Shown here: piece by piece, positions 9,155 to 17,124 of the stretch
Numbering within the stretch: position 1 is the stretch's first letter
Layout: every line of letters starts with the position of its first letter
Origin: an uncultured Gemmatimonadales bacterium
GTDB taxonomy: Bacteria; Gemmatimonadota; Gemmatimonadetes; JACCXV01; JAHWKZ01
Direction: 5' to 3'
DNA length: 42,053 nucleotides
Assembly: GCA_947259315.1 (NCBI GenBank)
Contig: CAMYLR010000016.1
Location: forward strand, 1-42,053
Notes under the pieces: generated by a model
Seen by the model: the letters and a program-made list of their open reading frames with translations, nothing else
The model's database searches: none
Told to the model about the DNA's origin: nothing
Position numbers and translations under genes: made by a program

Positions 9155-10139
9155 GAGATCCCTGTTCACAATCACGTTCCTGGCCGGCTTAGGATTGCTG
9201 ATCGGTTTGCTCGTGTGGCAAGGGCTCGGCACGATCGCGGAGCTTTTTGTCGCAGCAGGATGGCCAATTCTGCTTTTGCCGCTGTTCTTCGTGCCGAACA
9301 TAATCCTGAGCAGCATCGGATGGTGGTTGCTCTTCCGAGCCGAAGCAAGACCCCGCTTACGGACGGTCTCGCGATCGATGTGGGTGGGGTTCGCGATGGA
9401 GGGCCTGCTGCCGCTGGGAGCCCTCGGCGGCAAACTCGTCAGGGTGCGAATGCTGATGCAGCGCGGTGTGCGAGGCGTGGATGGTGCCGCTTCAGTCATC
9501 GCGGACACGACGGTCAACGGTTTGGCTCTGGCCCTTATCGCCCTGGTAGGCGTCACATCACTCGTTTTCCTGAAAGCCGAAGGTCGCTTGGTGCTTTGGG
9601 CGATTGCCGGCACCGGCGCACTGGCTGTGTTGATCGCCGGTATCCTCTACCTCCAGCACTCCGGTGTCATCGGATACGTTGCCAGGATCACGGCCAAGCG
9701 GAGCGAGAAGGCATACGTCCGCGGTCTGGCGCAAAACGCTGAGGAAATCGAGGCCGTTCTCAAACTCCTCTACGCCAAGGTGGGCCGGGTCGTCGTTGCT
9801 GGCCTGCTGAAGTTCGCCGGACACCTCCTGCTGGCGGGTGAAGTGTGGCTAGCGCTCTACCTGATGGGGCAACCTGTTTCTCCGTTGGAGGCGGTCGTGC
9901 TGAGAAGCCTCAACCTGGCGCTCATGTTCGCCGTCGTTCAGCTGGTGCCGCTTGGCTTTGGCGTTCAGGAGGGTGGATACATCGCATTTGGGGCACTGCT
10001 CGGGCTCCCACCGGGTGTGATGCTAGCCGTATCGCTAGCGACGCGAGCCCGGGATCTCATCATCGGCGTTCCGGCGTTGATCAGCTGGCAGTTGTCCGAA
10101 GGTGCGGCCTGGCGCCGCGCGGACCGAGCTACGCCGTAG
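9147..10139 (+). CDS. LPG-synthase-type transmembrane protein (UPF0104/YbhN family)
   Basis: 330 residues with about eight hydrophobic segments, matching the flippase-like membrane domain of lysylphosphatidylglycerol synthases (AglD/YbhN group). Diagnostic parts are the EGLLPLGALGGKLVRVRML loop, the following VIADTTVNGLALALIALVG, and the late VQLVPLGFGVQEGGYIAFG. The soluble aminoacyl-transferase domain of MprF is absent, so this is the membrane part only. Such stand-alone proteins often sit with glycolipid or polysaccharide genes. Here it is coupled to the CapA-like gene, which suggests a shared role in surface lipid or polymer handling (inference). Its 3' end overlaps coaX convergently by 11 bases. 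Confidence 0.8.
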   Translation: MSKRSLFTITFLAGLGLLIGLLVWQGLGTIAELFVAAGWPILLLPLFFVPNIILSSIGWWLLFRAEARPRLRTVSRSMWVGFAMEGLLPLGALGGKLVRVRMLMQRGVRGVDGAASVIADTTVNGLALALIALVGVTSLVFLKAEGRLVLWAIAGTGALAVLIAGILYLQHSGVIGYVARITAKRSEKAYVRGLAQNAEEIEAVLKLLYAKVGRVVVAGLLKFAGHLLLAGEVWLALYLMGQPVSPLEAVVLRSLNLALMFAVVQLVPLGFGVQEGGYIAFGALLGLPPGVMLAVSLATRARDLIIGVPALISWQLSEGAAWRRADRATP

Positions 10140-10908
10140 AGGGTAACAGCCTCTCGTACCCCCAGCCGATCCCCTTCAGCGTCAGGTCGGGGTCGATGAG
10201 ATCGACCGAGCGGCAATCCGGGCCGACAACGCCAGACAATCCCCCGGTGGCGATCACCCGCGCGGTTGGGTCCCACTCTTCGCGGATCCGCGCGACCAGC
10301 CCGTCGACCATCGCTACCGCCCCACCGTAGACACCGATCTGCACGTTGGCGACGGTGGTCTTACCGATAAACGACTGCGGGTGTGAACGCGCAATGCGTG
10401 GCAACAGCGCGGTCGCCCCAGTGAACGTCTCGAACCCGCTTTCGATCCCGGGTGCGATGATGCCGCCCAAGAACGCGCCATCCACGGAGACGACGTCAAA
10501 GTTGGTCGCGGTACCGAAATCGACCACGATCGCCGCCCCAGGGTACCCCAGATGGACAGCCAACGTGTTCGCCACGCGGTCCGGTCCGACCTGGGCGGGT
10601 TCATCTACATCGAGCCGAATTCCAAGCGCAGAAGCGTACCGAAATTCGTGTGGTTCGATCCCGAGGTGCTTCTCGATCGCCTCGGCCAGAAGCGCAGTTA
10701 ATGGTGGTACAACTGAGGCTAGACAGGCCGCCGTCGGAGTGTTGTCCGCATCGTGGCCATCACTCAACAGCGCCCGGAGCAGTGCGCCGACCTCGTCTGG
10801 CGTGCGGTGACGGTTGGATCCGATGCGCCAGCGGCGCACGATCGCGCCACCGCTCTCGCGGATGCCAAGGACAGTGGACGAGTTTCCTATGTCTGCGACG
10901 AGGAGCAT
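10129..10908 (-). CDS. coaX: Type III pantothenate kinase
   Basis: 259 residues. It phosphorylates pantothenate in the first step of coenzyme A synthesis. Acetate/sugar-kinase-like motifs are visible: DIGNSSTVLGI at the N-terminus (phosphate 1 loop), GPDRVANTLA, DFGTATNFDVV (catalytic Asp region) and GGIIAPGIESG. Near the C-terminus, ATGGLSGVVG follows. It is the last gene of the long minus-strand run and lies 15 bases after birA. The coaX-birA-nadC neighbourhood is a common cofactor cluster. It converges with the LPG-type membrane gene. Confidence 0.95.
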   Translation of the reverse strand: MLLVADIGNSSTVLGIRESGGAIVRRWRIGSNRHRTPDEVGALLRALLSDGHDADNTPTAACLASVVPPLTALLAEAIEKHLGIEPHEFRYASALGIRLDVDEPAQVGPDRVANTLAVHLGYPGAAIVVDFGTATNFDVVSVDGAFLGGIIAPGIESGFETFTGATALLPRIARSHPQSFIGKTTVANVQIGVYGGAVAMVDGLVARIREEWDPTARVIATGGLSGVVGPDCRSVDLIDPDLTLKGIGWGYERLLPSTA

Positions 10909-10923
10909 CGGCTCAAGATACCG

Positions 10924-11700
10924 CTAGCCGCCGGCGGCGGCGCGAACCCGATGGGCGTCGCCGCTAGCGAACGTGGTCGTGCCGGTTGCAGTCTCGAGCA
11001 CCAACTCGCCTGAGGCCGTCAAGCCTCTGTATCGACCGGTATAGACCTGACCGGCTGATTCGACCTCCAACTCGACCCCAGACCTCCAAACGTCGCGCTC
11101 CGGCCACCGCGCGAGCATGCCCGGTACCGATGAGGCCCCGCTCTTTAGCACGCCGACCGCAGCTTCGAGCAGCGACTCGGCAACCGCTTTACCACCTGGC
11201 CAATCGGACCACTGATCGACTAGTGCGGTAGCGGTCCCAGCGACGTCTTCGGGAACGACTCGTACGTTGGCGCCAACGCCGATGAGAAGTGCTCCGCGCG
11301 CCGGCCAGCGGGAGGCCAACATACCGGCCCACTTACGGCCCGCGATGTAACCATCGTTAGGCCACTTGCAGCGTGCCGAAGGACCCCCGTGTCCCTCCAC
11401 TGTCTCCGCCCAGGCGAGCTGAAGCGCAGCTAGAAGCGCCGGCGGAAACTCCTCCGAAGGATCAGGCCAGGCGATCGTCGCGTGCAAGTTCCCGCTCGGG
11501 CTCGCCCAGTGTCGACTCTCGCGACCGCGGCCCAGAGATTGTCGTTCAGCGATGTGAATCGCCGGCAGCAGACCTCCATCGGCCCGCGCCACATCCATCG
11601 TCGACGTTACATCCGCGTACGTAACGACCCGGACGCCCAGCTTCTGGCCCAGCCGGCCAGCGCTCAACCCAAGCGGCTCTATCGCCTCTCGATCAGACAT
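10924..11700 (-). CDS. birA: Biotin--[acetyl-CoA-carboxylase] ligase (single-domain BirA)
   Basis: 258 residues from ATG at 11700 (MSDREAIEPLGLSAG). The open frame extends further, but only over nadC. It activates biotin with ATP and attaches it to the carboxyl carrier protein. Motifs are GRGRESRHWASPSGNL (GRGR..R.W.SP.G biotin loop), KWPNDGYIAGRKWAGMLAS and LLIGVGANV. A C-terminal SH3-like piece GRYRGLTASGELVLE follows. There is no N-terminal helix-turn-helix, so it is not a transcriptional repressor. The start lies inside the nadC 3' end (22-base overlap), suggesting coupling. Confidence 0.92.
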   Translation of the reverse strand: MSDREAIEPLGLSAGRLGQKLGVRVVTYADVTSTMDVARADGGLLPAIHIAERQSLGRGRESRHWASPSGNLHATIAWPDPSEEFPPALLAALQLAWAETVEGHGGPSARCKWPNDGYIAGRKWAGMLASRWPARGALLIGVGANVRVVPEDVAGTATALVDQWSDWPGGKAVAESLLEAAVGVLKSGASSVPGMLARWPERDVWRSGVELEVESAGQVYTGRYRGLTASGELVLETATGTTTFASGDAHRVRAAAGG

Positions 11701-12551
11701 GATAAGTCGAGTGCTGGAGCGGAATGCGTGAGCGCACCGACCGAGATCCAATCAACGCCTGTTGTGGCGATCGAACGTACCGTGTCGAGTCGCACGTTAC
11801 CGCTGGCCTCGATCAGAATCGCAGCGTCAGCAGCCCGAATGCGCTCTACTGCGACCCTCAGATCGTCGATTTCGAAGTTGTCGCACATGATACGATTGGG
11901 GCGACTGGCCGATGCCAACGCCGCGTCCACCTCAGCCAATGACGCGACTTCGAGCTCGACCGGTTGACAACCGGTATTGACAGCAGCGACCCGCTCCAGG
12001 GCCGCCGAAATACCACCGGCAGCGGCGAGGTGATTTTCCTTGATCAAGTAGGCGTCGTACAAACCCATGCGGTGATTGTGTCCGCCGCCGGCGGCTACCG
12101 CGGCTTTCTCGAGCATCCTCCAACCGGGTGTGGTCTTCCGGGTGTCAACGATCTTGGCACCCGTCCCGTCGACCGCGTCAACGAACTCGGCGGTAAGGGT
12201 CGCGATGCCAGACAAACGCTGGAGAAAGTTGAGCGCCGTCCGCTCAGCCACCAACAACGAGGCGAACGAGCCGGTGGCAGTCACCACGGCCGTCTCTGAC
12301 TCGACCCGTTGCCCGTCAGCGGTCTCCAGCACGACCGCGACTTCCGAATCGACCTGATGGTACGTCTCGGAGACCGCGCCCAATCCCGCGATCACGCCAC
12401 TCGACCGCGCCACGATTCTGGCTTGACCGACGATGTCTGTGGGAACGGTGGCAGCGGTCGTGACGTCACCCTGACCGACATCTTCCACCAGCGCGATCCG
12501 AACAAACGGCGACCAAGCCGACGACCCCCGGCTCTCTTTGTGATCGCTCAA
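11679..12551 (-). CDS. nadC: Nicotinate-nucleotide pyrophosphorylase (quinolinate phosphoribosyltransferase)
   Basis: Converts quinolinate and PRPP to nicotinate mononucleotide in de novo NAD synthesis. I choose TTG at 12551, which overlaps the uppP stop as TTGA with GAGGGTGG upstream and gives 290 residues, the family length. An ATG at 12602 inside uppP is the alternative. Motifs are LVEDVGQGDVTT at the N-terminus, AERTALNFLQRLSGIAT, DTRKTTPGWRMLEKAA, GGGHNHRMGLYDAYLIKENH, and an end with IEASGNV and ISVGALTHS. All catalytic basic residues of the RKT and HNHR motifs are present. Confidence 0.93.
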   Translation of the reverse strand: MSDHKESRGSSAWSPFVRIALVEDVGQGDVTTAATVPTDIVGQARIVARSSGVIAGLGAVSETYHQVDSEVAVVLETADGQRVESETAVVTATGSFASLLVAERTALNFLQRLSGIATLTAEFVDAVDGTGAKIVDTRKTTPGWRMLEKAAVAAGGGHNHRMGLYDAYLIKENHLAAAGGISAALERVAAVNTGCQPVELEVASLAEVDAALASASRPNRIMCDNFEIDDLRVAVERIRAADAAILIEASGNVRLDTVRSIATTGVDWISVGALTHSAPALDLSCLIERR

Positions 12552-13330
12552 CTCGCCACCCTCAATAAGTACGCGCCAAATGCCACCGCCAGGGTCCAGC
12601 AATAGATGCCAAACCGATCAAAACGACCGACTTGAATGATGCGAAAGACGATCGCCATGGCGATCAACGCGCTGGTAAACGCGGCCGCCGTCCCCCACAC
12701 ATAGGCCGCCGACCCACCGTCGATCGCCGACTGGATGGTGTTCGTCTCGAGGACGACAGCGCCTGCGATCGCCGGCACCGCGAGCAGAAACGCAAACTCG
12801 GCCGCGGCGTACGGGGCGACACCCAACCATAGCGCGGCCACGATCGTGACGCCGGACCGGCTGATGCCCGGCATCAGAGCCACCGCCTGGGCGCAGCCGA
12901 TTATCCAAGCCGCCAACCAGGTAGGCTCGGGCCGTTCCACCGATCTCATGTCGGGTCGTGCCTTGAACCGCAACGACAGCAGCACGGTCCCGGTAACGGC
13001 CAGCGACACCGCCACCGTCAGCGGCGTCTCAAAGGCGCGCTCCACAACACCACGAAAGACGATCGCGGCGATCACAATCGGCATCGTCGCCAGTACCAGC
13101 TTCCCCATGTAGCTGACTTCGGCCCTGAGAATGATCTCGGCCACGCGGTGGCGAAAGTAAAACAACACCGCCAATAATGTGGCGCCGTGAACCGCGATCT
13201 CGAACGGTAATGGTTGCGTATCCAGCCCAAACAGCGTCCGGCCGATGACCAGGTGACCGCTCGAAGAGACAGGCAGGAACTCGGTCAATCCCTGTATGAT
13301 GCCCAACACGAACCCTTGAAGCGCGGTCAT
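12548..13330 (-). CDS. uppP: Undecaprenyl-diphosphatase (BacA/UppP)
   Basis: 260 residues from ATG at 13330 (MTALQGFVLGIIQGLTEF). The longer frame runs into miaA, and this ATG forms an ATGA overlap with its stop. It is an integral membrane phosphatase that recycles undecaprenyl diphosphate for cell-wall synthesis and gives bacitracin resistance. Both active-site motifs are present: QGLTEFLPVSSSGHL and PGISRSGVTIVAALWLG. About eight hydrophobic segments follow the known topology. Confidence 0.95.
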   Translation of the reverse strand: MTALQGFVLGIIQGLTEFLPVSSSGHLVIGRTLFGLDTQPLPFEIAVHGATLLAVLFYFRHRVAEIILRAEVSYMGKLVLATMPIVIAAIVFRGVVERAFETPLTVAVSLAVTGTVLLSLRFKARPDMRSVERPEPTWLAAWIIGCAQAVALMPGISRSGVTIVAALWLGVAPYAAAEFAFLLAVPAIAGAVVLETNTIQSAIDGGSAAYVWGTAAAFTSALIAMAIVFRIIQVGRFDRFGIYCWTLAVAFGAYLLRVAS

Positions 13331-14241
13331 CGTGCGGACTCCCATATGGCAAGCACACTCTCGAACCCGTCGACCGCTGGCGTCGCCCGGTAGTCGCCTT
13401 GGTTGCGGAACCAAGTCTCCTGACGCTTGGCGTAGTGTCGGGTCGCACGATCGATTTCGCGAACAACGTCGTCACGACCGCACTGACCAGCAAAGAACGG
13501 CCACCACTCCTGATAGCCGATCGTGTCGAGACCGGCCGTCTCGGGGCTGAGCCCGGCATCAAAAAACCGCCGTGCTTCAGCCTCCAGACCAAGTTCGAGC
13601 ATCGCGGCCAGGCGTTTCGTGATGCGCTGATGAAGCTCAGTTCGTGGGCGCGTCAACCAAACCGCCACGTGCGGTCGGATCTCATAGATGCCGGTTACTT
13701 GTCTCGACATCGGTTCGCCGGTCAGCAAGTAAACCTCCAGCGCGCGCTCGACCCGCTGGCTATCGTGTGGGTGCAACCGAGCCGCTGTCGCTGGGTCGAC
13801 GGCAGCCAACGCGGTGTGCCGCTCGCGCTCCGGAATGGTTTCGATCCGGGAGCGCGCTCGTGCCCGATCTTCGGTCCCTGATCCTTCATCGAGGGGCTCT
13901 AGCTGACCGGCCAACGCGGCCAAGTAGAACCCCGTGCCACCACACACCACCGCTGTTCGACCGCGTGCCTGGATGTCGATGATCGCACTCTGAGCGTCAC
14001 GTGCATAGTCGGCCGCGCTGTATGCAGCACCGACATCGACAACGTCGACCATGTGATGTGGCACCGCGCGACGTTCATCAGCGGTCGGCTTCGCCGTACC
14101 GATATCGAGGCCACGATAAACCTGGCGTGAATCGGCAATGACGATCTCCCCATTCAGCTCCGAGGCGATCCTGATCGCGACATCGGTCTTCCCGACGGCG
14201 GTGGAACCAGCTATGACGAGGTACGCTGAGTCGGTGTTCAT
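13327..14241 (-). CDS. miaA: tRNA dimethylallyltransferase
   Basis: 304 residues from ATG at 14241. A TTG at 14256 overlapping the mutL stop (TTGA) is an alternative adding five residues. It adds the isopentenyl group to A37 of tRNAs reading UNN codons; MiaB, also encoded here at 31.2 kb, then methylthiolates it. The P-loop GSTAVGKT, DSRQVYRGLDIGTAKP, GGTGFYLAAL and the late TIGYQEWWPFF and KRQETWFRNQ motifs are all present. It lies between mutL and uppP with overlapping ends, echoing the widespread mutL-miaA neighbourhood. Confidence 0.95.
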   Translation of the reverse strand: MNTDSAYLVIAGSTAVGKTDVAIRIASELNGEIVIADSRQVYRGLDIGTAKPTADERRAVPHHMVDVVDVGAAYSAADYARDAQSAIIDIQARGRTAVVCGGTGFYLAALAGQLEPLDEGSGTEDRARARSRIETIPERERHTALAAVDPATAARLHPHDSQRVERALEVYLLTGEPMSRQVTGIYEIRPHVAVWLTRPRTELHQRITKRLAAMLELGLEAEARRFFDAGLSPETAGLDTIGYQEWWPFFAGQCGRDDVVREIDRATRHYAKRQETWFRNQGDYRATPAVDGFESVLAIWESAR

Positions 14242-14252
14242 CCAGTGAACGA

Positions 14253-16034
14253 TCAATGCCGACCGAACTGGCGGTTCAGATCCTCAAGGGCGATCTGCAC
14301 CACTGCCGGGCGGCCGTGCACATCATCATACGGCAGCTCGGTGGCGAACAATCGATCGATGACTTCACCCATCTCGGTCTGTGTTAGTGGTTGGCCGGCT
14401 TTGATCGCTGCCTTGCAGGCGAACAGTCGCGCAACCCGTTCGTGCTGATTCATGTCAGCGCTACCGGCGCCCGGGTCGGACAAGTCATCGAGCAGATCGG
14501 CCAACGCCGTCTCGGCATCGAACGCATGCCGGAATGCCGGAACGGCCGAGATCGCGATCGAGTCACCGCCAAACGGTTCGACCTCGAATCCCAGCCGTTG
14601 GATCAGACCTCGATACGACTCCCAGGTCGCAAACTGCTCGGGCGTCAAGTGCAGTACTGTCGGGAACAACAGGCGCTGGCCGGGACGCGGTTCCTCGCGA
14701 ATGTCCCCGATGACCTCCTCGTAGAGAATGCGCTCATGGGCCGAATGTTGATCGATGAACACGACACCGGTCGTCGTCTGCGCCAGGATATAGCGGTTGT
14801 GGAGTTGCCACACCGACGGCAGCACCTCGCGATCGATAACGTCGGTGGACTCTGCTTCCGGTCCGGTGATCCGACCAGCGATTGCGCCGTCGGCTGCCGG
14901 CGATTCCTCGTCTTGGGGATCCACACTAGGCGCTCGGCGGGGACTCGCGCGGCGTCCAGACAGGAACAACCCCAGCTGCCCCGGATCGGGCGGGCCGGTC
15001 TCGGCCACGCGATCGATGTGGGGTCTCACCGGCCGAGCCGCGACGTGGCCCGCGCCCAGCGCTGCTCGAACAGCTTCCTCCACCGCGTGAGCGACCTGTG
15101 CTCCGGACCGCAGCCGTACTTCGCGCTTCGAAGGATGCACGTTGACGTCAACCTGATTCGGGTCGATCTCGATGAACAGATAAAGGTCGGGCCTGGCCCC
15201 GGCCGGCAGTGTTGAGCGATAGCCGCTTAGTGCAGCACGCACGAGCTCGCTCGCGTCCACCGGTCGCCCGTTTACGAACACGAACTGTCGTCGTCGCCCC
15301 GCACCAGCTGCCGCTGCCCGCTGAACCAGGCCGCGAACGGTCACTGTCGATGCACTGTCACCCATCGGCAGCAGCGTGTTGACGTAAGCAGGTCCGTGCA
15401 ACGAGGTAAGCCGCTCCGGCAATGTGCGCGCAGGCGGGAGATCGAGGATGCCGCGCCGGCCATGAGTTACCCGCCAGCCTACCTCGAGACGGGCGAGCGC
15501 AAGCTCGAGCATCCGCCGCACGTTGTTCGCCTGCTCGGTGCTGTGAGTTTTCAGAAACTTTCGTCTCGCAGGCGTGTTGAAGAACAACCCTCGCACGTCA
15601 ACGGTCGTGCCGCGGCCCCGGGCGATCGGCTCCACGGATGCAATCTCGCCACCGTCCACGCGAATCCGGGTCGCCTCGCCACCACCCTCGGGTGCGGTTT
15701 CGAGCGTCACCCGGCTCACCGCGGCGATCGACGGCAATGCTTCGCCCCGGAAGCCCAGCGTTTCGATCCGATCGAGGTCCCCGGCCGCCTTGATCTTACT
15801 GGTGGCGTGACGTTCAAACGCCTGTACCGCGTCGTCACGTACCATACCAAAGCCGTCGTCCGCCACCGTGATCCTCTCGAGTCCGGCTGATTCGAGCGTG
15901 ATCTCGACCCGGGACGCAGCCGCATCGAGCGCATTGTCGACCAGTTCCTTGACCACCGATGACGGCCGTTCAACGACCTCTCCGGCGGCGATCTTGTTTA
16001 CGACGCCCTCGGGGAGAACGTGTACGCTGGCCAT
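14253..16034 (-). CDS. mutL: DNA mismatch repair protein MutL (endonuclease-motif type)
   Basis: 593 residues from ATG at 16034, which has AGGA just upstream; ATG at 16049 is possible. The N-terminal GHKL ATPase domain shows ELVDNALDA, VADDGFGM, RHATSKI and LGFRGEALPSI. A linker (about 340-400) is followed by a dimerisation domain with DQHSAHERILYEE, which fits the nicking endonuclease motif DQHA(X)2E(X)4E with Ser for Ala. ACKAAIKAGQPL also fits. The last metal motif, usually CPHGRP, reads DVHGRP here, so a Zn-ligand cysteine is replaced. It is probably a nicking MutL of a Dam-independent pathway. It lies 26 bases after the batE stop. Confidence 0.94.
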   Translation of the reverse strand: MASVHVLPEGVVNKIAAGEVVERPSSVVKELVDNALDAAASRVEITLESAGLERITVADDGFGMVRDDAVQAFERHATSKIKAAGDLDRIETLGFRGEALPSIAAVSRVTLETAPEGGGEATRIRVDGGEIASVEPIARGRGTTVDVRGLFFNTPARRKFLKTHSTEQANNVRRMLELALARLEVGWRVTHGRRGILDLPPARTLPERLTSLHGPAYVNTLLPMGDSASTVTVRGLVQRAAAAGAGRRRQFVFVNGRPVDASELVRAALSGYRSTLPAGARPDLYLFIEIDPNQVDVNVHPSKREVRLRSGAQVAHAVEEAVRAALGAGHVAARPVRPHIDRVAETGPPDPGQLGLFLSGRRASPRRAPSVDPQDEESPAADGAIAGRITGPEAESTDVIDREVLPSVWQLHNRYILAQTTTGVVFIDQHSAHERILYEEVIGDIREEPRPGQRLLFPTVLHLTPEQFATWESYRGLIQRLGFEVEPFGGDSIAISAVPAFRHAFDAETALADLLDDLSDPGAGSADMNQHERVARLFACKAAIKAGQPLTQTEMGEVIDRLFATELPYDDVHGRPAVVQIALEDLNRQFGRH

Positions 16035-16060
16035 CACGACATCCTGCATTGTGGGGAGTT

Positions 16061-16792
16061 CTATCGGAGAATCGAATCTAGCCCGCCCAGTCGATCCGCA
16101 GCCACCCACCCGGCGGGAAGATCGGGCGCCTTGACCCGCGCACCCTCGACATTCGACTCGAGTACCCTCACCACGCTGCCTTCACTAACGCTGGCGATCG
16201 GGGGTCCACCCGGTTCCGCCGATAGCGCCAACGTCTCCAGCGCTATGGCTTGGTCTCCTCGGTTGAGCAGCACGCCGTGTCCCGCGGCGACGATACCGAT
16301 CGTGATCGCGACCGCGAGCGCCATGACTCCCAACCGGTTCACCCACCGACGTCGACGACCCACGACGAGCAAACTCACGCCCAACGTATTGGCGACAAGG
16401 AGCAGCGTTAGCACCTCGTCCAGCCGCATCCAGCTCAAGACCTCGGCGAGTGGCGACTCACCATCGGGCGGGTTGCTGAGCTCGACACTCAACTGTTTCA
16501 GATCGCGCCGAATCGCGCGATCACGCGGCGATAGAATGACAGCGCGCCGGTAGTGGAGCAGCGCTTCGCCGCGAGCACCCAGTCGCCACAGCGCGGCCGC
16601 CATATTGGCTTCAAGGTCGGGATCCGCATGCGCGCGGAGGAGGTCACCGTACGTCGCGGCGGCGCGCTCGAAGGCTCCGGCGCGATACGCTTGATTCGCC
16701 GCGTGCCAGCGAGTCACCGGATCCGCGCTCTCTTGCGCCTGAGCGAGAACTACCGAAAGAACGAAGGGTGATAGCAACAACAACGTGGCCAT
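16061..16792 (-). CDS. batE: BatE-like TPR protein with two membrane segments and an SH3-type domain
   Basis: 243 residues from ATG at 16792, where a signal sequence starts (MATLLLLSPFVLSVVLAQAQ). The open frame continues upstream to 17119 with what looks like the end of BatD. After the signal, TPR-like helices (HAANQAYRAGAFERAAATYG, then a repeat around ANMAAALWRLGARGEALLHY) precede two hydrophobic segments (LTLLLVANTLGVSLLVVG and VMALAVAITIGIVAAG). A bacterial SH3 fold follows (VSEGSVVRVLE, WVAADRLGG). This domain order is that of BatE in MoxR-Bat clusters. Its biochemical role is unknown; Bat systems are linked to stress tolerance and envelope function. Confidence 0.75.
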   Translation of the reverse strand: MATLLLLSPFVLSVVLAQAQESADPVTRWHAANQAYRAGAFERAAATYGDLLRAHADPDLEANMAAALWRLGARGEALLHYRRAVILSPRDRAIRRDLKQLSVELSNPPDGESPLAEVLSWMRLDEVLTLLLVANTLGVSLLVVGRRRRWVNRLGVMALAVAITIGIVAAGHGVLLNRGDQAIALETLALSAEPGGPPIASVSEGSVVRVLESNVEGARVKAPDLPAGWVAADRLGGLDSILR

Positions 16793-16798
16793 CGTCCC

Positions 16799-17119
16799 GC
16801 GGCTCGAATCACGGCGCTCGATGCTCAGGATCGCAACCAACCGTTCGAGCGGCGTGACCGCGTCGACCAGTTCCCCACCGCCGTAGGCAGTCGCCTCGAG
16901 AGCGCGGCGGGCCTCGGCGGCTGCCTGAGCGGCACCCGCCGGCCAGTCCCCCTTCCAGGCGATCCGTGCTGATTCAAGGGCCGCGATTCCGCTTCGGGCA
17001 CTGTCGGGATCCCCGGACACGATCGCTTGGCGCGCGTGTTCTAGACCGGCGATCGCCTCTCGCCGGCTAAAGCTGCTTCGCTGCCGACGATTCACCCGAC
17101 CCGCGGCCGCGGCCCCCAA
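16799..17119 (-). other. Displaced C-terminal part of BatD, in frame with batE
   Basis: Translation of this stretch, extended upstream in the same frame, gives a membrane helix (RADYWFALTAPWLAWLGAAA). A charged helical cytoplasmic tail follows (EAIAGLEHARQAIVSGDP to PLERLVAILSIERR). This is the expected C-terminal architecture of BatD, but it is in a different frame from the BatD body at 17125-18435. It runs open into BatE. A frame break near 17130-17225 is the simplest explanation. Confidence 0.6.
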
Positions 17120-17124
17120 CCACG

